DNA of 64,000 nt from Heligmosomoides polygyrus polygyrus (taxonomy: Eukaryota > Nematoda > Chromadorea > Rhabditida > Heligmosomidae): assembly GCA_947396885.1 (NCBI GenBank), contig OX377206.1, forward strand, positions 14,693,466 to 14,757,465. The letters are read 5' to 3'. Shown here in pieces: positions 55,809 to 64,000 of this stretch. The notes below the pieces were generated by a model. The model ran no database searches and had not been told where the DNA came from. It saw only the letters and a list, made by a program, of their open reading frames with translations. Every line of letters starts with the position of its first letter. Position 1 is the stretch's first letter. A program made the position numbers and the translations under genes.

Positions 55809-55986
55809 TGAAGGATGAATCCGTTTCACTGCTAGTTTTTAGGCCTTAGTTAGTCTGTTTTGCTTTCCTTCTGGTTTTGAAAAAAGTTTTTATAGGAAAA
55901 CCACCGCCTTGAGAAAAAATAGCTACACCGTTTGAATAAGAACTAAAAATGTCTTCATTTGACCTCATACAATATTTTTGGTACTT

Positions 55987-58273
55987 ATGAAGCAGAGGGC
56001 CGGTGGCGATGTCCGTTCCTCCACGTGGTGCCACTGGAAACTGTTCGCTATGCGAGCTAAGCTAAGCACGGACACTCGATTGCAGGCGACAGGCCCTTGT
56101 GACAGGCCGGCCTATGGAGATCCCATGTCACATCACATGGTTGATGGCGTTAACTGTTTGTCGAGATAATGCTACGGCGTCCGCGGGAGCCGACGCGCAC
56201 TCGCAAAGCCCGGCGAGTGTGAGAAGTATGCGAGGGTCCCTGATGCGAGGACGGCATCGGGGGGCAACTGAGCAAGTCCAAAAGTCCCGTAACGTAAGCA
56301 GGACCCGCGTTGCTACGCTGAATGTGGGTACGTTGACGGGACGCTGATGGTGAGCGAATTCTTGAGTATGCGGACTCGCATAATCTCACCATCGCGAACA
56401 CAATGTTTCGAAAGCGTGACTCCCATCTCGTGTCTTTCTATAGCGGGAATACCAAGACACAGATTGACTTTATCCTTATCAAGCATCGCGATCGAAGGCT
56501 GGTCACAGACGCGAAGGTTGTGCCATACGAGACTGTCGCCACGCAGCACCGTCCGCTGATCTGCACACTTAAGATCGCCCCTCCGAGGCTGAGGCAGGTC
56601 GAGCGATGCGGACCATCAAGGATCAAGTGGTGGCGGATGAAAGAGAAGGACGCAGCTGTTGTTGCTCGTATTCGGTTGCCGACGTTTACCAATGTTGAGG
56701 AGACATGGAAACGTGCAACCGATTCGATACTACAAGCTGCACGTTCCGAACTGGGCATGACGAAGCCTGGACGGCGTAAGATTGAGAAGCAGACTTGGCT
56801 GTGGACTGACGACGTCAAGGAAAAAGACAAAGAAAAGAAGAGACTATATCACGCTTTTCTCAGCGACAAGACAGCCGACAATTGGCGTATGTACCAAGAA
56901 GCGAAGAGGGCGGCTAAGAAGGCTGTTGCCGTTGCAAAAGCTTCTCATTATGAGTATGTCAGCGAGAAACTCGAGACGCGCGATGGTGAACGACAACTTT
57001 ATCGGCTTGCCAAAGCACGCCATCGCCAGAGCGAGGACATCGAAAAGTTCTTTGGCATCAACGATGAGAATGGCCATCTGCTGATGAACCGCAAAAGGGC
57101 TATGGAACGATGGCATGACTACTTCGAGAGAATTTCAACAGTAGAGTTTGCCCATCCGCCTATCCCTTGCGTCCCTCCTACGCACGGTCCTGTGCAGAAA
57201 ATCACTGTGGAGGAGACGGAAGCGGCTTTGAAGAAGATGAAGCCAGGCAAAGCAACGGGCCCTGACGACATAGCGGCCGAACTATGGAACTCGAGGTGCT
57301 GGAATCCTGCTGAATGGCTAACGAAGTTTTTCAACCAGGTTGTTGCGGAGAAGAAGGTTCCTGGTAGTTGGCAGCAAAGCACGACGATCCCGATCTGGAA
57401 GAAGAAGGGCAGTCCCGCGGACTGCACAAGTTACCGTCCAATCCGATTGCTCTCGCACAGTATGAAAATATTTGAGCGAATTGTGGATGGACGTATTCGC
57501 GAGATCGTCCGGCTTTCCGCCAACCAGTGTGGCTTCGTAGCCGGCTGTGGCACCATCGACGCCATTCATGCTGTTCGTCTTCTTGTGGAAAGACATCGCG
57601 AGAAACAAAAACCGCTGCATCTTGCTTTCCTCGACCTGGAGAAAGCATTTGATCGTGTACCGCGTGAGGTCATATGGTATGCCTTACGACAGCACGGTGT
57701 CCCTGAAGAACTGATCGAGTGGGTGCGCATTCTTTACTCTTGTCCTAAGAGTCAAGTGCGAGCGCCGGCCGGCACATCCACGGAGTTTCCAATCTCCGTC
57801 GGTGTTCACCAAGGTTCCGCGCTTTCCCCACTTCTTTTCATTGTCGTAATGGATGCCATTTCGCGAGACCTTCAGAAGCCTGCTCCTTGGACGCTGCTCT
57901 ATGCAGATGACGTAATGCTTGCGAGTGAAGACAAGGCCGAACTTGAGCGACAAGTGCAAGCTTGGTGTGACCGCTTGGCTCAAGCTAAACGTCCAAAAAT
58001 CTGAGTACTTGACGACAGACGTAAACGAGACTGGGTCCATTGAGATCAATGGCACTGCGCTCGGAGGATTGGCCTCAACATAGATGTGCCCGGAAAACGG
58101 CCTAAAGGACGACCTAGGCAACGCTGGCTTGATACGTTGCACGTGGACTTAAAGGAAGCTGGTATCCACCCCGATCAAGCGTTTGATCGTGCGAAGTGGC
58201 GTCATCATACCAGAAGAGCGGACCCCGCTGCTAAGCGGGACAAACGCTGAAGAATAAGATGAAGCAGAGGGCC
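55987..58273 (+). mobile_element. RTE-type LINE, copy 2, internally deleted
   Basis: The element is 56002-58258, flanked by the 15-bp duplication 'atgaagcagagggcc' (55987-56001, 58259-58273). The leader (~270 bases) is followed by the endonuclease start RTRVATLNVGTLTGR (~56300-56346). The next residues, GERILEYADSHN, belong to a much later part of the endonuclease, so the core is deleted out of frame. RT follows intact. A second deletion near 58058 joins the post-RT region to the 3' coding end. The 3' tail is 'cgctgaagaataag'. Confidence 0.85.
56403..58004 (+). pseudogene. RTE reverse transcriptase (endonuclease lost)
   Basis: A 533-residue frame, RT of the RTE clade. Residues 1-60 are the endonuclease tail (SFYSGNTKTQIDFILI). 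A basic helical linker follows. RT motifs: LKKMKPGKATGPDDI, YRPIRLLSHSMKIFERIV, LAFLDLEKAFDRVP with catalytic Asp411, GVHQGSALSPLLFIVVMD, and YADD at 500-503, all intact. It ends at TGA 58002-58004 after a frame change caused by damage downstream. The protein would lack the endonuclease, so the copy is not autonomous. The ATG chosen is only the first in frame; the reading frame continues upstream to the deletion point. Confidence 0.85.
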
Positions 58274-58510
58274 CGTGGTGCCGTGGGGCTGCCGGGAAAC
58301 ATGTTAACGCGACGGAAACGCGGCAACCCACGGCACCCGAGGACGGGTGCTTCATAAGTACCGGCTCCGTGATGCCGTGGGTTTGCCGCGCTAACCTGTT
58401 TCCCGGCAACCCCACGGCACCACGGGCCCTTTGCTTCACAAGTACCGTATTTTTAATCCTTATTTTGACCTGCTGAGAGCAGTGAATTTGCTGGGGTTGT
58501 AGGGAGAACC

Positions 58511-58884
58511 GCGCAGCGCAAACCTTCTATTCATTGTTTAACGTCTATTCGAAAGATAGCGCAAGTGGTGTTTACATGAATGTAGAAACATCAAAAGTAA
58601 TAATAGAGGAAAAAATCCTCGAATCATAACTCTCTGTAGACAGCATCTACGCAATCAATCGAATGAAGGCTGCAGTGTACTAGACGAATGCGCAGCGCAA
58701 TCCTTCTATTCATTGTTTAACGTCTATTCGAATGATAGCGCAAGTGGTGTTTACATGAATGTAGAAACATCAAAAGTAATAATAGAGGAAAAAATCCTCG
58801 AATCATAACTCTCTGTAGACAGCATCTACGCAATCAATCGAATGAAGGCTGCAGTGTACTAGACGAATGCGCAGCGCAATCCTT
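58511..58884. repeat. 179-bp tandem duplication
   Basis: 'gcgcagcgca' starts at 58511, 58690 and 58869, giving two complete, almost identical units and a 16-base third. Nothing coding seen. Confidence 0.9.
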
Positions 58885-59062
58885 GCACACGAACAATTTG
58901 CGTCGGAGCCGTTTAGAATGCATATAAAACTGTTTTGCAAAACGGATAGAAATTCAATGCTCAAGGGACACACATTTCTTTTTAAGACACGCCGTATAAG
59001 AGTTTGTTCACAGAAAGTTACTGAAAACAAAAGGTTGGTTAGGCCTTGCATTATAATGCATA

Positions 59063-61072
59063 CAAGTGCTCCAACACGCCTAACGGCGTGTCTCGGAGTT
59101 GGGCGCTTTGCGCGAGCTTGCAATGTCACTAACCTACAGAAAACATTTTTGATAAACTTAAAATCCACTGGCGTTTAGATTCACTCTTGACCGTCCAGTA
59201 AGGTGACGTTTTGTGCTGCACATCACTTCTGTCCCTTTGCTTATCAGCCATTCTAATGTTCAACAGCACTAGTTACAGGACACCGTTGTCACGTCTTTCA
59301 AAACCACGAAACCACGAACGTATGCTCCCTACACAATGTCGGTGCCATTTCTTTTGAACTCAGACGCTCATTGCATGATCTCCTGACAAGCCTTCTATAT
59401 TCCGACGTCGATCCACCGACGGCGATGCATCTTACTACGTTGCGTTGCGCGACATCTGTGACACGGTTTTTCAACGGGGACACTCGGAAACACGCGCAGT
59501 TGCCGCCTTGTCAAACAGGAGGAGACTGCGCTTCCTCTGCTGCTGCAGCATCCAAAGTTGAATTCTGTACGCGGACGCACAGCGCACGACGTTGGTGACA
59601 CCTCTTCTGAACTCAGACGCTTGTTGCGCGACGTAGGGGACTCGTACTTGAATCCAAAAGCTCAGAAGCGCACATTTGCCGTTTCAAACAGGAGGAGGCT
59701 GCGAACATGGTAGAATATTGCTCCCCGTATTAATTCCTATTATACCTCCCTTCTTTCTCGTTCTTCGTCCTGGTTCCACTTCCAGCTTCCTCCTCCGTGG
59801 TAGCTCTCCCGGTCCTCCCCACCCCTCTTCCACTCTCGTGGTCGCCCTTACTACTCCTATCCCTTTAGTGATCATGGCACGAAGTCGGCGGCATGGCTTC
59901 TGAATCTGGACGCTCACAAACGCGCACAGTAGCCATTGTGTCACGGAGTAAAAGACCGCGCTTCCGCTGCCGCAGCGACAAACCACGTTGAGTAGCAAAT
60001 TTTGCCCGCGCCGTCGATGATGAGGCTTATCTCACGCAGGCTAGACCACTCAAACGCCATCGACCGCTTTCTTTTATATGAAGGTGGTGATTTTTAGTCT
60101 AGATATATCTATTATACTTCTGTTTGGAAAAATGATCGATTTAAAATGAAAAATGCTCGGTTTAGAGCGAAAGTGGTATATAGCGAAGATAATGCTGAAT
60201 TCTGGATGTCATCGACTCGTCACACGACGTCGGTGAACCGCTTCTCGCTCCAGACGATTGTTGCGCGACGTATGGGACCCGTATTCTGAATCCATATGCT
60301 CAGAAACGCGCGCAGATGCCGTTGTGTCAATAGAGAGGAGGCTGTGCTTCCTCAGCTGGAGGAGCATCCCATGTTGAATTCTGGATGCGGCCGCTCGTCG
60401 TACGACGACGGTGCTTTTGACTTCAGATGCTTGTTGTGCGACAAAGGGGACCTGTCTTCTGGATTCAGACGCTCAGAAGCGCGCGCAGATGTCGCTGCGT
60501 CAAGCAGGAGGAGGTTGTGCTTCCTCTGCTGCAGCAGTAAAGTTCGCGGCCGGTCGTCGTACGACGACGATGTGGCCTTTGCTTCCTTTATTTTCGCTTC
60601 TTCTGAATCCAGACGGTTGTGGTGCGACGAAGGGAACCCGCCTTCTGGATTCAGGCACTCAGAAACGCGCGCAGACGCCGTTGTGTCAAGCAGGAGGAGG
60701 CTGCGCTTCCTCCGCTCCAGCGGCATCTCATGCTCAATTCTGAATGCGATCCCTCGTCGTAGGACGACGGTGTCTCCTCTTCTACTCCAGAAGGTTGCGG
60801 TGTGACGAAGGGAACCCGTCTTCTGGATTCAGGCACTCAGAAACGCGCGCAGATGCCGTGTCAAGCAGGAGGAGGCTACGCGTCCTCGGCTGTAACAACA
60901 TCCCATGTTGAACGGCAGACGTTGCCCGCGCGAGGTACGCGGAGGCGTCGCAAGGGGTTCCATGAGATTGGACGTGGTTCCACGAGGCGTATCTCAGCCA
61001 GGTTTCCAACCTGAGTGAAATACGCCTCACCATCTACAGGGCAGGGATCTAACTCAATTATATAGTGGTAGA
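59063..61072 (-). mobile_element. Helitron copy 2 (nonautonomous, repeat-filled)
   Basis: Same termini as copy 1. On the minus strand it starts TCTACCACTATATAATTGAG after A, with hairpin 'gaggcgtatctcagccaggt' and complement just inside. The 3' end is a cacgcc-gtta-ggcgtg stem, then GCACTTG|T. No helicase motif was found. The interior (59480-60890) holds about seven variable-length copies of the module seen in copy 1. Confidence 0.75.
59480..60890. repeat. Variable-length internal repeats of Helitron 2
   Basis: The phrase 'cactcagaaacgcgcgcag' followed by 'aggaggaggctgcgcttcct' recurs near 59487, 59663, 59910, 60297, 60462, 60655 and 60835. Short palindromes 'cgtcgtacgacg' occur between units. 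Both strands stay open across several units because the repeat lacks stops; not considered coding. Confidence 0.75.
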
Positions 61073-61137
61073 TATCCTAGGCACTTGTCCCACCGATAGT
61101 GCCCGTCGTAACCACAGAAGGAAACTTTTCGCTGCGC

Positions 61138-61425
61138 CAGTTTATGCGCTACTGGCATGACACGTGGGGTGCTGGTGGTCGCTTCGTATGCGACCATTCT
61201 GATAACTTCGGAACGCGGACAACGAACTTCATTGAGGGGTTCCACAATAAACTTTGAGGGGCGTTTCCTAGTGGCACCCCTGCTATGGCGGTTATATTAC
61301 AGTTTTTCGCCTCACAGTTAACTATGGCCAAATCTCAGCTCCTGTCTATAGCAAATGGGGAATGGCGACAAGATATATCCAAAGTCGCCAAGCCTGCAGG
61401 CCAAATGAAATACACGATGAGATGA
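61138..61425 (+). pseudogene. MULE-like transposase C-terminal remnant
   Basis: The plus frame reads RYWHDTWGAGGRF, then FGTRTTNFIEGFHNKL, one TGA, then GAFPSGTPAMAVILQFF. The R-T-T-N-x-x-E-G-x-H block is typical of the C-terminal part of MULE-type transposases. One in-frame stop (TGA at 61255-61257) and a lost N-terminal region show it is dead. Family call from this motif only. Confidence 0.55.
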
Positions 61426-61841
61426 GACGCTTCAGACAGTTCCTCCAGGCGGATGGTCGTCCACCTACCACAAGAGAGTGTAAGAATCACCTCGGTACCT
61501 TAGGCAGCAACCTTGGCCACTAGTTAGCTCTCAATGTGTCTCCGTCTCCTCGTTGTACTCCTCTGAAGAACCCTACGCATGTTATCTTGCCCATTCCGAG
61601 AGGGAACTGTTAGCACACTTGCTTTGTTTCAGGTATATGCTTGCTCACAAATGCAATCTCATACTTCACACTATTCAGTTGTTTTTATTCGTATGTTGCC
61701 TTTATACTTCAAACGCTTTGGTAAAGAGTGTTCTAAAATATTTATCTCCAACAAAAGACAAGTCTCAAACATGTTTCTAAACATCCTGCAGAAACTCAGC
61801 GACAGTTGTGGCTGGATTAGTGTATTTCCTCAGTGATGTCA

Positions 61842-62008
61842 CCAACAGTACGAATGGTGTGGAAACATATCACGCTATGATGAGACGCCGGTCGTGCAAA
61901 TCGCTCAAGAAACAGCATGTCCCCACGCGAGACGGTACTGCGCGCGAAATAGCGGGGAGGAAGCGAGGTGGCAGGCGCGCTGCAAATCGACGTGACTCAG
62001 CATGGTAA
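61842..62008 (+). pseudogene. Possible second MULE-like fragment
   Basis: The frame contains NSTNGVETYHAMMRRR, similar in pattern to the RTTN-x-x-E-G-x-H block, then a basic tail ending at TAA 62006-62008. Very short; weak. Confidence 0.35.
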
Positions 62009-62044
62009 ACGAAACCAATAAAAATTGGTTTCGTTTACCATGCT
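61999..62044. repeat. Perfect 21-bp hairpin
   Basis: 'agcatggtaaacgaaacca' plus 'at' pairs exactly with its complement around loop 'aaaa'. In copy 1 of the duplication (11321 on) only the right arm is present. Confidence 0.9.
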
Positions 62045-62366
62045 TGTTAGAGCGTCTAAAGATGATGTACACATAGCAACTAGAAAAATAAATTGCAGGA
62101 CAGAATCAAAACTTCATATCACATGGTCCTACTCAGCCGAAAGGGTGAGGCATGGCTCCGTATCACACGGTCGTGAAAAGGTTACATTTGGATCTGACAT
62201 ATCCTTTTCATAATCAAATTTGCAAAGCGTACTGAGACATTTTCTCCTTCTTCAAAAAATCGCTAAGTGCCCACATCTTTGTATACATCTAAGGAAACAT
62301 TCTACGCTCTTCATCAAAAACATGCAACGCCAATGCATCCGTGATGATTAGTCATAAGAATCTCAC

Positions 62367-62442
62367 CTCCTAAAGGGCCTCCGTTGCTCCAGGAGCGGCA
62401 GCTGTAAGCATGAGCCTTCGGGAAGCTCCGGCTCATATGTTA
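62367..62442 (-). other. Dispersed exon-like module, copy 2
   Basis: Same length (76) and boundaries as 12135-12210. Confidence 0.45.
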
Positions 62443-62601
62443 CTAAACAGACAAGAATAACATTCTCCGTGTATGTCAAACTCGCTAGGGTAGTCGATAG
62501 AAGCTGTTTCACTGCTGATTTGTCATGATCTTTTCTCATCCTTTATCTTTCAGTCGCAGTCCGTGAAGTAACCTTGCACTTACGACTACACGAGGGCTTT
62601 T

Positions 62602-63923
62602 GGCACTATTGTACTTTCACAACTCCACGGATCGAGGAGAGGTCGAAAAAAATTTTCGCCCAAACATCGGCTAGGGGGGGGGGTATTTGGGGTGCTGATC
62701 ACGAATCTGCCATCGTTTTTTTTTGAAGTTACAGGTAATTACTAGGTTTGGATGATTGTGGAGTTTGGGCGAAATCGGTGACCATGACCTTAGCCCGTAC
62801 CTTCTGTAACCTAGGGAGAGAATGGAGATCTGTAGACATTCAAGAAGCTTCATATACCACGCTAAAATATGCTTAGTGCACAGTGACCCCAGAATGGCCA
62901 TATGAGAAACAATTTTGAGTGGTTATCGACGATGAGTACCTTCCAGCAGTTTTACTTTTGGACCCGCACATACCGCAAAAGAGGTGCCGTGGTTTAGTGC
63001 CGTTTGCATTGCAGGGGATTCGACTCAATACCACTCACCAGTTTCAACCGTAGATTGAGCGGACGACTTCGACTCCAGGCATAAGAGAGGATTCGTCGTC
63101 CCCATAGGAATCCCACGACAAACATTGACAAGATGCATTGCGCTGATCAGCCAGACGAATTCTTTCTGTTTTGCTCCCTCAATCACTCATGGACCGTTTC
63201 CGGAGCACGGGCCGTAGTGCGCAGAAGCTCGTGGCCGCGTGTCGCTGACGCTCCCCTTTCTAACTGCAATCGCGCAGCGGCGCGTCAAATTGGGGCGCGG
63301 CGCGACTGACCGCGCCGCTCCCCAAATTGACGCGCCGCGCCGCGGCGGGAATATAAAAGGCGCCTAACGAATGCTTCAGGACGGATTGCTGGTGGTAGCC
63401 CAAATATCTTCCTGGTGGCGGTTGTGGAACAGTGCCTGGAGGGCAATGATGCTTAGATTGCTATCTCTCGATCAAGCCTTTGCCTATCGAAGAGTTTCCC
63501 GCAAAAATGGTTTCCCGCTGATTTTTCAGGCGATCGCTGCGGGACCGCTTGCATGCTGTACTCACCCGTAGCACCACAGATAACCCCATAGCCGAAGTTT
63601 GGGCGAAATCGGTGATCATGACCTTGGCAGCCTTAGTCACCCGTACCTACCGTACTCCAGCGTAAAACTAGAAACGGATGTCATATTCGTGATCAGCACC
63701 CCAAATAACCTCCCTAGCCGTAGTTTGGGAGAAATCGGTGATCATGAGCTTGGCAGCCCTAGTCACCCGTAACTACCGTAACCTACCGTACTCCAGCGTA
63801 AAACGAAGGACGGATGACACTTTCGTGATCAGCACCCCAAACAACCACCTTAGACGAAGTTTGGACGAAAATAGTTTTTCGACCTCTCCTCGACCCGTGG
63901 AGTTGTGAAAGTACAATAGTGCC
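62602..63923. mobile_element. Long-TIR element, copy 2
   Basis: Bounded by 'ggcactattgtactttcac' and its complement. It contains the GC-rich 'cgccgcgccgcggcggg' MITE end next to 'aaaaggcgcctaa' (63350-63370), and three right-arm repeats of 'tttgggcgaaatcggtgatc' type words. No transposase frame. Confidence 0.65.
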
Positions 63924-64000
63924 GGTCTTTTTGGTACAATCGATGCCAATTCCACGCACTTCTTTTCTCCACTATGTTTAAACCTTGACCATGCATTCTG

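Larger units (their letters stand above)
55980..58446. mobile_element. Palindromic MITE interrupted by an RTE LINE
   Basis: 55980-56001 plus 58274-58446 make a ~195-bp MITE with near-perfect ~50-bp inverted arms ('ggtactt', 'gaagcagagggcccgtgg', 'gtgccgtggggctgccggg' and their complements). The RTE inserted 22 bases from the left end and duplicated 'atgaagcagagggcc'. Confidence 0.75.
62017..64000. repeat. Segmental duplication 2, copy 2 (runs off window)
   Basis: Partner of 11321-14231. It lacks the solo LTR and the SINE, so it preserves both pre-insertion sites. Confidence 0.85.

Overview
The window looks like intergenic, repeat-dominated nuclear DNA of a nematode, most likely a clade V (strongylid, hookworm-like) species. 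The reasons are the mix of elements (RTE and CR1/Jockey-type LINEs, a tRNA-headed SINE, Gypsy LTR elements, Helitrons, many palindromic MITEs), small exon-like pieces with TTTCAG-type acceptors, and a splice acceptor only 2 bases upstream of a candidate start codon, as expected for spliced-leader trans-splicing. The species assignment is inference. I see no bacterial-type operon, no CRISPR array and no complete host gene. Host coding evidence is limited to exon-sized pieces.

Layout. (1) 13-4112 is copy A of a ~4.1 kb segmental duplication; copy B is at 29660-33744. Each holds a remnant of a glycine-rich secreted-protein gene (minus strand) and a conserved 3'-terminal exon on the plus strand. 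(2) 5246-8290 is a head-to-head inverted CR1/Jockey-like LINE: minus RT, plus ORF1/endonuclease, minus RT. (3) 8729-9305 is a foldback element. (4) 9627-11291 is a 5'-truncated RTE LINE with its own target duplication, interrupted by a Penelope-like RT fragment flanked by a 33-bp duplication. (5) 11321-14231 and 62017-64000 are copies of a second segmental duplication. Copy 1 carries a solo LTR and a SINE at sites that are empty in copy 2. (6) 15.4-29.6 kb is mostly unassigned sequence with GC-rich MITEs and one Helitron (22951-23940) bearing a Pif1-helicase remnant and 281-bp internal repeats. (7) 34235-39740 is seven nearly identical 787-bp tandem units. Each has a hammerhead-ribozyme-like core of the kind found in Penelope-like elements and an embedded MITE. 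(8) 41791-49133 is a nearly full-length, very young Gypsy retrotransposon with one difference between its 376-bp LTRs. Its gag-pol frame is continuous but broken by three in-frame stops, and a ~380-residue unassigned C-terminal extension ends inside the 3' LTR. (9) 49481-52909 is a TIR element with TTCGAATA-type subterminal repeats. (10) 55980-58446 is a palindromic MITE split by an internally deleted RTE LINE. (11) 59063-61072 is a second Helitron, followed by MULE-like transposase remnants.

The elements relate by nesting and by trans-use. LINE machinery (RTE, CR1) probably supplied the activities that moved the SINEs. Helitrons and MITEs are nonautonomous here. The Gypsy element is the only one with near-complete coding capacity. 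The most unusual feature is the ribozyme-bearing 787-bp array, followed by the Gypsy element's stop codons and C-terminal extension.
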